A stretch of 64,000 nt of DNA from CAVOEB01 sp965249645. GTDB taxonomy: Bacteria; Pseudomonadota; Alphaproteobacteria; UBA828; JAPUJA01. Below are positions 9,242-18,341 of this stretch, piece after piece; the first letter of the stretch is position 1; every line of letters begins with the position of its first letter. The DNA lies in NCBI GenBank assembly GCA_965249645.1, contig CBDFML010000008.1, positions 186,001 through 250,000 of the forward strand. Direction: 5' to 3'. Both the position numbers and the translations under genes were made by a program. Below the pieces are notes generated by a model. The model did no database searches. It had not been told where the DNA came from and saw nothing but the letters and a program-made list of their open reading frames with translations.

Positions 9242-9318
9242 GCGCCCGTAGCTCAATTGGATAGAGCACCAGACTACGAATCTGGGGGTTGGGAGTTCGA
9301 GTCTCTCCGGGCGCGCCA
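9242..9318 (+). tRNA. tRNA-Arg (anticodon ACG)
   Basis: A 77-base cloverleaf. The acceptor strands are GCGCCCG and CGGGCGC, followed by discriminator G and an encoded CCA. The D-arm is GCTC/GAGC, the anticodon stem CCAGA/TCTGG with loop CTACGAA (anticodon ACG), and the T-arm GGGAG-TTCGAGT-CTCTC with one G-U pair. The first anticodon base is expected to be edited to inosine in bacteria, reading CGN arginine codons. The gene is followed within about 50 bases by a truncated symporter reading frame. Confidence 0.96.
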
Positions 9319-9368
9319 TTTTCCCGGGATTCCGAGGTTGAGCAACACACCGGACGCGCGGTGAGTGA

Positions 9369-9598
9369 GAGCTGCTGATGATTTTGGGCTCGACCGTCTG
9401 GGTCGATTTGCTGGGTCATGAGGCGCCGGTGTTTCCCTACCAGTATCCTGCGTTGTTTTCCATGACCGCAGCGTTCGCCGGGCTCTGGTTTTTCTCCATC
9501 ACCGACCGCAGCGCGGGCGGGCTGAGCGCGAGGCGTTTACTGCCCAGTATGCCCGCTCTCAGCCCGCGCTCGGTGCACCGGGTGCCGCGCGGCATTGA
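9369..9598 (+). pseudogene. C-terminal stump of a sodium/solute symporter, frameshifted
   Basis: The sequence encodes only the last transmembrane segment and tail of an SSS-family (acetate-permease-like) transporter: MILGSTVWVDLLGHEAPVFP, YQYPALFSMTAAFAGLWFFS, ITDRS. An in-frame stop lies just upstream at 9366-9368, and the remaining ten or so membrane segments are absent. After ITDRSA the frame breaks near 9515. The -1 frame then supplies the family-like tail EAFTAQYARSQPALGAPGAA to a TGA at 9598. The piece starts about 50 bases after the 3' end of tRNA-Arg, so the rest may have been lost in a rearrangement at the tRNA. Not functional as read. Confidence 0.7.
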
Positions 9599-9720
9599 AT
9601 CCGGCAACTTTTAGGCAGCTGCGTGAGTGAATTCCCGAATCGATCAGAAACCGCTACACTGTCTTTGGGGGAAACGCCGACCCGGGTTTGAGTAAGTCGG
9701 CGTCGCAGAACGGATGCGCC

Positions 9721-10159
9721 ATGGCTTCGGACGACCTCGCGGACGAGCTCTTTGAGCTCCAGACGGAAAACCGCAGTCTCAAGGATACGATTCAGGCGCT
9801 GCGCGACGAACTTGAGGGCATGCGCGCGCATGAGGATGAGATGGTTCAGAAAGCGTTGGCTGGAGCCAACGACGAGCTGAACCAGCTCAAGGGTACGGGC
9901 CAATGCGCTGCGCGACGAGCTGGAGCGCGAGCGTGGGGATAGGGACGACGCCGTCCAGTCGGCGGTGGCGGAGGCCAACGACGAGATTACCCAGCTCAAG
10001 GCCACCGTCGGTTCCATGCGCGATCAGATGGAACGCTTGCGCGCCGATGGCGAAGACCGGATTCAGACTATGGAGCGCGATGCCCGTGACGAGGCGGGTC
10101 AACTCCAGTCTACAATTTCAGTGTTGCGCGACGAATTGGAGACGAGCAGTGGCCAATAG
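9721..10159 (+). CDS. Coiled-coil repeat protein upstream of the cyclase, one frame break
   Basis: I know no family name. From ATG at 9721 the protein reads MASDDLADELFELQTENRSL and continues with heptad-rich sequence to ANDELNQLKGT near 9895. The frame then breaks. The +1 frame continues without loss of character as ANALRDELERERGDRDDAVQ, SAVAEANDEITQLKATVGSM and on to RDELETSSGQ with TAG at 10157-10159. Two related units are visible, each containing ANDE(L/I)xQLK followed by an RDE(L)E- or RDQME-type segment. One extra G around 9895-9899 explains the break. The 3' end overlaps the cyclase GTG start by 11 bases, so the two genes are probably translationally coupled and a physical partnership is plausible. 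Confidence 0.6.
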
Positions 10160-11087
10160 GGCAGACCCGCGAACCGCCAACGCCACGCGGCGCCCGGCCG
10201 GACGACGCAAGGCAAAGGCGGCGAAGGCGGTAACATCGAAGGCGAAGAAACCGGCGTCCAAGCGCAAAGCGGCGGCAAAGACCGGCTCCATCGGCCGCGC
10301 TGCCAAGGGCGAACGTGCCGAGCTCCTGCTCTCGGTATCGAACCGGCTTGCCGCCCACCAGAACCTCGACGAGCAGCTCGAAACCCTGGTCGAGATGGTG
10401 ACCTCGGTGCTGGGCGCCGAGCGGGGCTCGCTGTTCCTGAATGACCCCCTGTCGGGCGAACTCTACTCCCGGGTTGCGCAGGGCGATATCCACCGCGAGA
10501 TTCGCCTGCTCAACCATGTCGGCGTGGCAGGGCACACCTACACCACCGGCGAGGGCATGGTCATCCACGACGCCTACGCCAACGAACACTTCAACCGCAG
10601 CGTCGACGAGCAGACCGGATTTACCACCAAGAACATCCTGTGCGCTCCGGTGCGCACGGTGAACGGCGAGGTGATCGGCGTCGCCCAGGTGTTGAACAAG
10701 ATGAAGGGCCGCTTCACCAAGGACGATCTGGCCCTGCTCGAAGCCATGACGACCCAGGCGGCGGTCGCGCTGCAGGGCGCGCTTTACGTCGAGAAGATGC
10801 AGAAGTCGCGCGAGAAAGAGCTGGAGTTTCTGGGCGTGGTCTCCGAGGTCTCGTCCGAACTGCAACTCGGGCCCTTGCTGCAAAAGATCATGGCGACGGT
10901 CACGCGAATGCTGAATGCGGACCGCTCGACCCTGTTCCTCAACGACGAGAAGACCAACGAGCTCTACACCGAGATCGGCCAGGGGCTGGGTGCGACCAAG
11001 ATCCGCTTCCCCAATCATCTGGGCATCGCGGGCACGGTGTTCACCTCGGGCAAGACCGTGAACATTCCCCACGCCTATGCCGATCTG

Positions 11088-11637
11088 CGTTTTAACCCTT
11101 CCTTCGACAAGCAGACCGGATTTTTCACCCGCTCGATCCTGTGCGTGCCCGTGGTCAACAAGGATGGCCGGACCATCGGCGTAACCCAGGTGCTCAACCG
11201 GAAGGGCGGGCCGTTCACCGGGGACGACGAATCACGGCTCAAGGCGTTCACGGCCCAGGTCTCGATCGGCCTGGAAAACGCCAAGCTGTTCGACGACGTC
11301 CAGAACATGAAAAACTACAACGAGAGCATGCTCGAAAGCATGTCGAACGGCGTCATCACCCTCGTTTTAACCCTTCCTTCGACAAGCAGACCGGATTTTT
11401 CACCCGCTCGATCCTGTGCGTGCCCGTGGTCAACAAGGATGGCCGGACCATCGGCGTAACCCAGGTGCTCAACCGGAAGGGCGGGCCGTTCACCGGGGAC
11501 GACGAATCACGGCTCAAGGCGTTCACGGCCCAGGTCTCGATCGGCCTGGAAAACGCCAAGCTGTTCGACGACGTCCAGAACATGAAAAACTACAACGAGA
11601 GCATGCTCGAAAGCATGTCGAACGGCGTCATCACCCT
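11088..11637 (+). repeat. Perfect 275-bp tandem duplication inside the cyclase gene
   Basis: Copy 1 is 11088-11362 and copy 2 is 11363-11637. As far as I can compare them by eye, the copies are identical. Each encodes the end of the second GAF domain (FNPSFDKQTGFFTRSILCVP) through NGVITL. The length is not a multiple of three, so the duplication shifts the frame. Deleting one copy restores a continuous protein. The dinucleotide CG flanks the break, a minimal homology. It could be a recent slippage event or an assembly duplication. Confidence 0.9.
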
Positions 11638-12287
11638 CGACGAAGAGGGCAATATCGTTACCTGCAACGCGGCCGGCTTGAGCATCATGCGGGTCGAGCC
11701 CGACGATATCCTGAGGAAACCCGCCGCCGAGTTCTTCACCGGCAAGAACGCCTGGATGCTGGATAAGATTGCCCGCGCCGTCGAGGACGAGGAAATCGAC
11801 GTCTTCATGGACGCCGAGATGAAGTTCAGCGAAGAGGACGACACCATCTCTGCCAACGTCACCTTCCTGCCGCTGATAAGCGCCAAGCAGGAAAAGCTGG
11901 GCTCCATGGTCATGATCGAGGACATCAGCAGCGAGAAGCGCGTCAAATCCACCATGTCGCGCTACATGGATCCCTCGCTGGCCGACCAGCTGATCGAAGG
12001 CGGCGAGGACATCCTGGGCGGCAAGAGCAGCGTGGCGACGGTGCTGTTCTCCGACATCCGCGGCTTTACCACGTTCACCGAGGAGCTGGGCGCGCAGGGC
12101 ACTGTCACGCTGCTCAACGAGTACTTCACGGTGATGGTCGATTGCATCCAACGCGAGGAGGGGATGCTCGACAAGTTCATCGGCGATGCCATCATGGCGG
12201 TGTTCGGAATGCCGTTTGCCCACGACGACGACGAAGACCGGGGCGTGCGCGCCGCGGTCTCCATGATCGCCGACCTGCAGGTCTTCA

Positions 12288-12292
12288 ACCAG
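12288..12292 (+). repeat. Left target-site duplication ACCAG
   Basis: The five bases directly before the element are ACCAG and recur directly after it at 18361-18365. The flanking cyclase codons join perfectly when the element and one copy are removed. Confidence 0.85.
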
Positions 12293-12311
12293 TGTAACCA
12301 AACGATAATAA
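12293..12311 (+). repeat. Left terminal inverted repeat
   Basis: TGTAACCAAACGATAATAA, matching the inverted right end at 16 of 19 positions. It begins with the TG dinucleotide required by Mu-type transposases. Confidence 0.85.
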
Positions 12312-12779
12312 CTGTGAATCCGGAAGACCCCAAGAAGAAGCCGGAAGACTACGGATATCAAGGGGTTGCGATGGCTTTCGGTGCCGATGCGGGCGAACGA
12401 AAATAATTGCAAATTTCGCCGGCACGAGCGTGAAACAGGCTGGAAAACGCGATTTTCCGGACGTTTTATGGGGTGTTTACGGACTGGAAAATCCGACGCT
12501 TTCGGGGGGTGTGTTTTCGGGCGGAAAAAGCCGATGGCTCCGAGGGCATTCATGGCCCGCCCGTCATGCGGGAAGCTCGGTGGCGTCCTCCGCCATGTGC
12601 GGTGCGCGGGGTCCATGGCGGGCGCGGAGAGCCGTATCGCCGCCGCCAGGATCAAGGGAACGGGGCGTTGCACCCGCGCGCGGTGCGGTCTAGAGTGACT
12701 GTGGAGCCCGAGTCAGGCATTTGCCTTACGTCAAGCCCGGCGTATGTTCGGCGGGGAGGTTGCGGCCCCCCGGGCTCCA
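12312..12779. other. Non-coding left end of the element
   Basis: No reading frame here looks like a protein. It holds three motifs shared with the right end (see the separate entry). In an intact transposable phage this position would carry the repressor and early promoter region; nothing of that kind is recognisable. Confidence 0.6.
12396..12497 (+). repeat. Left subterminal transposase-site-like repeats
   Basis: Three motifs, ordered inward: AACGAAAATAATT (12396-12408), CTGGAAAACG (12440-12449) and CTGGAAAATCCGAC (12484-12497). Each recurs inverted near the right end in the same inward order. The first also resembles the terminal repeat (AACGA, then A/T-rich). By analogy with the Mu attL sites they are likely transposase-binding sites. 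Confidence 0.7.
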
Positions 12780-14102
12780 TCATTCCTCCCTCCATTTGCC
12801 GACCTCGCGCCGGTTGCCCCGCCGGTAGGACTTGAGGTAGATCTCGCCGCTGGCGGTACGCTTGAGGATCGCGAGCCAGGGCTTGCCGCTCTCCTCGATC
12901 CAGACCAAGCGATGGTTGGTGCGGCGTGCGACCCACTCGCCGTCGTCGACGATGCGCTGGACGCGCAGCCAGTCGTCCGCGGTAAAGCGGCCAAACCGGG
13001 GGTGGTCACGGACGGTGTCCCCGGAGAGGTGGACGGCGCGGGCGCGGGCGCCGAGGCCGAGGGCTTCGACGCGCGCCGCACTGGCGAGGGCGACGGTGCG
13101 CTCCTCGCCCTCGAATGCCGCCCGGCCCGAGGCGAAGGCGAGGAAGCCTTCGGTCTGGACCTCGCGGTGCACGGCCTCGCGGGAGAGCGGGGGGAATTCG
13201 CCCTCGAGATCGGCGCGGCGGGGGTCCTGGGCGATCTCTTCTGGGGTGAAGGGGCGGCGCCCCGGGTACTGGACCTCCCAGCTCTCCATCCAGGGCAGCT
13301 GCTGACAACCGCAATTGATCGTCTCCTTGGCCGGCGCGGCGGGATCGCGGGGGAACATGAGCGTGACGGAGCCGAGCTGGAAGGGCTCGTCGACGGGGCG
13401 GATCTGGCCGTCGATGGCGTCGTGGTTGATGCGCGAGCGGCGTTTGCCGGAGCGGCGCCACTGTTTCTTGAGGCCGGGCAGGATCTCGGCGGCCTGGGTC
13501 TGGCGTTCCTGGGTGGCGAGGGAATAGGCGCGGCCGAGCTCGGTGCGCAGGACGGTGAGCGCGCGGGCGCGCCCGCCGGTCTTGAGGATGGCGGCGATGC
13601 GGGCGACGGCGTCGCCGGGGTTTCCGGCGCCGACGGCGACGAGGCCGAGCTCGGTGTTGATTCTATCGGCGAGCGCGGTGGAGATGCCGGTCATCTTGTC
13701 GGTGAGGAAGGCGCGCATGGCGGCGAGCTGGCGGGGATCGACCGTGGGAAGCTCGGCGGCGAGGCGGAAGCCGGGCAGATCGAGTCCGAGGGCGGCGTCG
13801 AGGGGACCATCGACGAGGACGATGCCGGCATCCCAGGCGCGTGCGGCGCCGGTTGCCATGGCGGCGCCGGCCTGTGCGCCCATGCGGTCCAGGGTCAGGT
13901 GGATGGAGGCCTGCAAGCGGGGCAGGACGAAGGCGTCGTACTCCGAGGGCATGCCGGCCAGGGTGGCGCGGATATCGCGTTCGGCGCGGCGCAACAGGCG
14001 CCGCACCTCCCGGGCGGTGTCCTGCTGAATGCGCGGCAGTGCCCGCTGGTGGCGGGAGCGTTCGCGTTTGAGCCGCCGCTCGCGCTCGCGGTCGGTTGCC
14101 AC
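12780..14102 (-). CDS. Phage head morphogenesis (minor capsid) protein with C-terminal nuclease-like domain
   Basis: 440-residue SPP1 gp7/Mu gpF-like protein involved in procapsid assembly. The N-terminal half is helical (MATDRERERRLKRERSRHQR ... ALADRIN). The middle carries the usual minor-head motif around RTELGRAYSLATQERQTQAA, followed by DEPFQLGSVTLMFPRDP and KETINCGCQQLP. The last 115 or so residues (from FLAFASGRAAFEG; including LSGDTVRDHPRFGRFTADDW) resemble the phage-encoded Barnase-EndoU-ColicinE5/D-RelE-like (PBECR) nuclease domains often appended to such proteins; this is a pattern match from memory. It is intact and lies 46 bases downstream of the portal fragment on the same strand, the normal portal-then-morphogenesis order. 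Confidence 0.8.
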   Translation of the reverse strand: MATDRERERRLKRERSRHQRALPRIQQDTAREVRRLLRRAERDIRATLAGMPSEYDAFVLPRLQASIHLTLDRMGAQAGAAMATGAARAWDAGIVLVDGPLDAALGLDLPGFRLAAELPTVDPRQLAAMRAFLTDKMTGISTALADRINTELGLVAVGAGNPGDAVARIAAILKTGGRARALTVLRTELGRAYSLATQERQTQAAEILPGLKKQWRRSGKRRSRINHDAIDGQIRPVDEPFQLGSVTLMFPRDPAAPAKETINCGCQQLPWMESWEVQYPGRRPFTPEEIAQDPRRADLEGEFPPLSREAVHREVQTEGFLAFASGRAAFEGEERTVALASAARVEALGLGARARAVHLSGDTVRDHPRFGRFTADDWLRVQRIVDDGEWVARRTNHRLVWIEESGKPWLAILKRTASGEIYLKSYRRGNRREVGKWREE

Positions 14103-14148
14103 GGGGGCGCCTCAGCGGGGCCGGGCGGCAGCGAGCGGAGCTCGGTGC

Positions 14149-15057
14149 TCAATCGCCGGCGTCATCCCCGTCCCCGTCATCGGGTGGCAGGGAGAAGGTA
14201 TCGTCCTCGGCGCGCCCCGCGGCCTCTTCGCGCGCCGCCTCGAGCTCGGCCTCGGCGTCGAACTCGACCCCGAGACGCTCGGCCAGCGAGCGGATCAGCC
14301 TGAGCGCGGTGATCTCGCTCATCAGACCGCGGTCGGCGGCGAGCGCGACGGCGCCGGTGACCTGGGCGAGCGCCGTGGCGTGGCGCGAGGCGTCCCGGGT
14401 CACCATCTCGGGCCACTCGACCGAGACGGCGAGGTCCGGGTCCGGGTTCTCGATATCGAGGGCGGGGCGGCGGGTGGGATCGAGGCGGGTGCGGATGACG
14501 TAGGCGCCGACCTCCTCGAGGATGGCGCTCCATTCGCTCTGACGCAGGGTGAGTGCCTTGAAGGCGGGATCGCCCATCTCGGCGGCGGTCGCCCGGTTGA
14601 CGTCGCCGCCGCCGCCGAACCAGTGCTCGGGCCAGCCCAGGCCGGAGAGCACGTGATTGCGGAACAGCCGGGCGCCGGCCGCGGATTCGTAGAGCCCGAC
14701 CTGGGGTGCGACGGTCTGCCACGTCTCGCTCTCGTTGTGCACCCGGATACTGCCCGGCGCCGGGGCGGCGATCTCGCGGGCGCGTTTCGCCACGGCCTCG
14801 TCGTCGGCGCCCGTCAGGGTGACGTCCCAGACGAAGGCGCGCAGGAAGTCGGCGCGGTCGGTCTCGCCGTAGAGGAAGCGTTCGTAGGCATCGAGCCAGT
14901 CGATGGCGGCGAGCAGGTCGGAGCGCCCCCGGGCGCCGCACATCAGGCGGTTGCGCTGGAACAGGAAGGCGTCGCCGTCGGCCATGGTCTCGCGGATCGC
15001 GCGGGCGCGCTCTCCGAACACCGTCTCCGGACCGGCGACGATGACCCGGTAGCGCCG
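14149..15057 (-). pseudogene. Phage portal protein, 5'-truncated
   Basis: About 300 C-terminal residues of a dodecameric phage portal, through which DNA enters the head. Diagnostic stretches include FLFQRNRLMCGARGRSDLLA, IDWLDAYERFLYGE, IRVHNESETWQTVAP and GLGWPEHWFGGGGDVNRATA, typical of portal proteins paired with gp7-like minor head proteins. The N-terminal part is missing. At about 15057 the homology stops and plus-strand tail-gene sequence begins. The frame stays open beyond the junction, but those residues are antisense to the tail gene and are not portal-like. No start codon or ribosome site can be assigned, so it is probably inactive. Confidence 0.72.
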
Positions 15058-16946
15058 GGCGCCCCGGCCGGCAGCACCACCTTGACCCTGGCCGGCGTCA
15101 CCACCGGCGCCCAGGCGGCGGCGGAATGCAACCTCCAGGCCGCCCGCCAAGTCTATCACCGCCGCCGGATGCGCTGGGAGATGGGCGCCGAGGGGCTGAT
15201 GGCGATCGCCCGGGGCGACGTGGTCCACCTGACCCATTCCCTCATCGACGGCGGCAGCTCCGGGCGGCTCGCGGGCGGTACTACCGGGCGGCTCACCCTC
15301 GATCGTCCGGTCGCCCTCTCGGGCCGCGGGGACTATCTGCTGCTCCGCCTGGCGGACGGCGCACTCCATACCAGCGCCGTCGCCCACACCGACGGCGCCG
15401 AAACCCCGGGCGAGACCGCGGCCGTGGTGTTGGAGACCCCGCTCGACGATGCCCCCGACGCCTGGGGCGCGGACCCCCTCGATACCGTGTGGCGCTTCTA
15501 CGGCGCCAGCGGCCCGCCCGCAAAGGCCCGCATCGTCGCGGTCGTGCCCGTCTCCGAGGACCGGGTCCGCCTCGAGGCGATCGACGAGGTCGACGCCTAC
15601 TATACGGCGGCGACCGAGAACCTCGACGTGCCGCTCCCCGCGCCGCGCCGCCACACCCCCGGGTGCTCCACATCGCGCTCTCCGAGACCCTGATCCGGGT
15701 CGGCGCCGGCTTCGCCGTCGAGATCGCGGCCCATCTCACCGTCGCCGGCGACTGGCGGGGCGGCGTCGTCCGCGCCGCGCTTAACGGCGGCGCGCCGCGC
15801 ACCGTCGCCCGGCTCGCCGACGGCGAGACCGGGGCCTCCTGGATCGGACCGCCCGCCGGCCGGCTCACGGTCACCGCCACTCCGGGCTCGGCCGCGGCAC
15901 CCGTGGGTATGCCGCTCACCGTGGATTATACGATCCGCGGCAAGCATGCACCGCCTGGCGCGCCCGTGAACTTCCTGATCGACACCCTGGGCGACGGCAC
16001 GAGGCGCCTGCGCTGGACCCCGCCGCCCGATCCCGACCTCGCGGGCGTACGCATCCGCTACGCCGAGACCGCCGCGGACGCCGATCAACCCGCCTGGGAT
16101 GTCATGACGCCGCTCCATGACGGCCTGCTGACCTCCAGCCCTTACGAGACCAACGAGCTCCGTGCCGGCGACTGGACCTTCGCCGTCCGGGCCGAGGATA
16201 CCAGCGACCTGCAGTCGGACAGCGTTCATATCACCGCCGAGCTGCCCGATCCCCGCCTGGGCAATACCTTCCTCTGGGCCTGTCCCTCCGCCCTCGGCTG
16301 GCCCGGCACCATCGTGGGCGCGGTCCGCTCCAGTGACGGCATGGACGCCCTCGAGGGTGCGGGCGATTACGACTGGGACGACATCGCAAGCTGGGACGGC
16401 TGGACCTCCTGGGCCCTGGGCGACGGCGATGACGGCGCCCAGGCCATGAGCTACGCCACCGAGGCCATCGATCTGGGCGCCGAGGTGCCCTTCGCCGTCG
16501 ACTGGCAGGCGGACACCGCCGGGGACGTAACCCTGCAATACCGCACCGCCACGAGCGCTGCGGCGCTCGATACGGAAAGCTGGCAGGATTACACCGCCGG
16601 AACCCTGCTCACCGCCCGCCACCTGCAACTGCGCTGGAGCCTCTCGGGCGACGGTGCAACCATGCTCCGGCTCGATCACCTCTGCTATTCCCTGCTCGGC
16701 ACCGCGGCCCAGGAGAAGTTCCTCGATACGGACACCGCCGATTGGGAAGGCTCCACCGCGAACGGCCGCCAGATCCCCACCACGCTTGCCGTCGTCACCG
16801 ACGTCGACCTCACCCTGCAATCGGTCGGGGCCGGCTGGTCCTGGGTGCTCGACAACAAGAACGATCCCACCCGGATCAAGATCTTCGACGGCGGCGGCAA
16901 CGCCGCCGACGCCACCGTCGACGCCGTCGTTCACGGTATCGCATAA
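15058..16946 (+). pseudogene. Phage tail-tip (GpJ-like) protein, 5'-truncated and frameshifted
   Basis: C-terminal part of a long tail-tip or host-specificity protein. The sequence LTLAGVTTGAQAAAECNLQA, followed by YHRRRMRWEM and LMAIARGDVVHLTHSLIDGG, is the conserved J-type segment. Fibronectin-III-like repeats follow, with LRWTPPPDPDLAGVRIRYAE and SPYETNELRAGDWTFAVRAE. The tail ends in a beta-rich receptor-binding-like region to TAA at 16944-16946. The upstream two thirds are missing at a junction with the inverted portal gene near 15058. A frame change occurs near 15660 in a CCCCCGGG stretch; the second frame continues as VLHIALSETLIRVGAGFAVE. A GTG there could instead start a second gene, but the homology appears continuous. 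Confidence 0.7.
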
Positions 16947-16965
16947 GGTATAGAGGAGACGCCCC

Positions 16966-18018
16966 ATGACCTGGCCCGCCGACGACCTTTCCACGGACGC
17001 ACTCGACGCCGGCACGGACACCCCGCCCCGCGCCCAGTTCCTCCGCCTCTTCCAGATCGTGAAAGCGCTGCTCGCCGCCCGGGGCACCGCCGGCGGCGTG
17101 GCCGGCCTTGACACCAGCGGTTATGTGCCAGACGCACAGACTGGCCGCGCCGCGGCGAACGGGACAGCTCCGCTCGATGCCAACGCACTGCTGCCCCGCC
17201 TCCACCTGCCCGCCGCGAGCAGCGCGGCCGCCGGCGCTCTCCGTCTCGCCACCGCCGCCGAGACCGCCGCGCTGACGCGCGGCGATCTTGCCGTCTCACC
17301 CGCCGAGTTGGGCGCGGTGCTGCGGGATCGCCTGCTTGGCTTTACCGTGTTCGAGAGCTTCACCGCCGCGGGCACTTTCACCCCGCCCGCTGGCGTCACC
17401 CGGGTCTATGGCATCGTCTTCGCCGCCGGTGGTGGTGGCGGGGGCGGCCACGCCCGGTCTCTCCGTCCGCTCCCCAAAGCTCCATTGCGGCCCGTGAGAC
17501 GTAGCGGCGGCAGCGGCGGGCTGGGAGGCCTCGCTGCCGGCTTCGCCACCGTTGTGCCCGGCACCGACTATTCCGTAAGCGTGGGCACCGGCGGTGCCCG
17601 GGGCGCCACCGCTGCCGGCGGCAGCGACGGCGGCGATTCGTCGTTCGCCGGACTAAGCGCCACGGGCGGGACAGGCGGGGGCGGCGCGTCCGTCGCCACC
17701 ACCTACCACGGCGCCCACGCAAACGGCGCCGCCGGCGCTTTCGGCACGGGCTCCGGGGGGAACTACGCCTCCGCCATCGACGCCACGGGACCGGTCAGAG
17801 ACTTTCTGCTGCCCCGCGCCCAGGATACCGCTGTCGTCGATGCCCTCTTCGCCCTCTTCGAGACCGTGCGCGCCTTACGCCGGGCACGGGACGGCAGCGC
17901 CGCGGAAGCCTGGAGCGTCGATGGCGCCTACTGGCCCGGCGCGGGCGGCGCCGGCGGTTACGGAAACGGCAACGACGCCTCCGGCGGCTCCGGCGGCGGC
18001 GTGTTCATCGCCTACTAG
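16966..18018 (+). CDS. Glycine-rich phage tail (fibre) protein
   Basis: 350-residue protein directly after the tail-tip gene with GGAG 8 bases before ATG. The N-terminal section (MTWPADDLSTDALDAGTDTP, then PRAQFLRLFQIVKALLAARG) is the usual start of phage tail fibre proteins in this position. The central FTPPAGVTRVYGIVFAAGGG and glycine-rich C-terminal half (GGAGGYGNGNDASGGSGGGV) resemble glycine-rich tail adhesins. The insertion of HARSLRPLPKAPLRPVRR between two glycine runs is odd and may mark two compensating indels. A role in host recognition is inferred from position. Confidence 0.65.
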   Translation: MTWPADDLSTDALDAGTDTPPRAQFLRLFQIVKALLAARGTAGGVAGLDTSGYVPDAQTGRAAANGTAPLDANALLPRLHLPAASSAAAGALRLATAAETAALTRGDLAVSPAELGAVLRDRLLGFTVFESFTAAGTFTPPAGVTRVYGIVFAAGGGGGGGHARSLRPLPKAPLRPVRRSGGSGGLGGLAAGFATVVPGTDYSVSVGTGGARGATAAGGSDGGDSSFAGLSATGGTGGGGASVATTYHGAHANGAAGAFGTGSGGNYASAIDATGPVRDFLLPRAQDTAVVDALFALFETVRALRRARDGSAAEAWSVDGAYWPGAGGAGGYGNGNDASGGSGGGVFIAY

Positions 18019-18027
18019 GAGACCGCT

Positions 18028-18318
18028 ATGATGAGATCCCGTTCGGTCCTGTTCGCCGTGGCCGGCCTCGCGGCGGTTCTGTGCCTGGCCACCTGCGCAC
18101 CCTCCCTCTGCCCGCCCCCGGCGCCCGGCGTGAACACCCAGTGCCTCGTCCAGGTCCGCGTCGTCCACGTCCCCGTGCTCGATGCCGGCACCGCCCAGAC
18201 GGACATGGTTCCAGGCATGGATGGGCCGGAATCAGGGACGGGATTAGGGGTGGAAACGGGTCGGATTTTCCAGGCGGAAAAGGGCCGGAAATCGGGCCCG
18301 TTTTCCAGGCCATTTTGA
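18028..18318 (+). CDS. Small predicted lipoprotein at the element's right end
   Basis: 96-residue frame starting MMRSRSVLFAVAGLAAVLCL with a lipobox-like LATC and a proline-rich start of the mature part (APSLCPPPAPG). It begins 9 bases after the tail protein gene, with AGGAGA upstream. Small proline-rich lipoproteins near phage late genes can be Rz1-type spanins, but no partner inner-membrane gene overlaps it. The last 20 residues are encoded within the right-end transposase-site repeats, so the natural C-terminus may be altered. Function unknown. Confidence 0.45.
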   Translation: MMRSRSVLFAVAGLAAVLCLATCAPSLCPPPAPGVNTQCLVQVRVVHVPVLDAGTAQTDMVPGMDGPESGTGLGVETGRIFQAEKGRKSGPFSRPF

Positions 18319-18330
18319 ATTATTTTCGTT
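18260..18330 (-). repeat. Right subterminal transposase-site-like repeats
   Basis: Inverted copies of the three left-end motifs: CTGGAAAATCCGAC (18260-18273), CTGGAAAACG (18299-18308) and AACGAAAATAATT (18318-18330), all read on the minus strand. Order and orientation mirror the left end. Confidence 0.7.
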
Positions 18331-18341
18331 TCGATTTTGGA

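Larger units (their letters stand above)
10149..12292 (+). pseudogene. GAF-GAF-PAS class III nucleotide cyclase, 5' part (interrupted)
   Basis: Large soluble adenylate/guanylate cyclase. GTG at 10149 opens a basic N-terminus rich in Lys and Ala. Two GAF domains follow (motifs GERAELLLSVSNRLAAHQNL and FLGVVSEVSSELQLGPLLQK), then a PAS-like domain (NGVITLDEEGNIVTCNAAGL). The catalytic domain has metal-binding VLFSDIRGFTTFTE and DKFIGDAIMAVFGMP. Two lesions are present. A 275-bp perfect tandem duplication (11088-11637) shifts the frame. A 6-kb element then interrupts codon flow after FNQ at 12292. Beyond that point the frame runs into element sequence and stops at 12406. The remainder is at 18366-18884. 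Confidence 0.88.

Noticed and set aside
12287..12292. Longer 7-bp target duplication CAACCAG
   Set aside because: The two extra bases (CA) on the right belong to the element terminus TACA and match the left flank by chance. A 5-bp ACCAG duplication gives symmetric TG...CA ends.
12794..15654. Long reading frames antisense to the phage head and portal genes
   Set aside because: They are glycine/alanine/arginine-rich shadows produced by high GC content and match no protein family. Only the plus-strand segment after about 15058 has real tail-gene homology.
12780..18018. Gene transfer agent (GTA) cluster
   Set aside because: Portal, head and J-type tail genes occur in alphaproteobacterial GTAs, but here they are truncated, divergent and enclosed by terminal repeats with a target duplication. 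A Mu-type remnant fits better.
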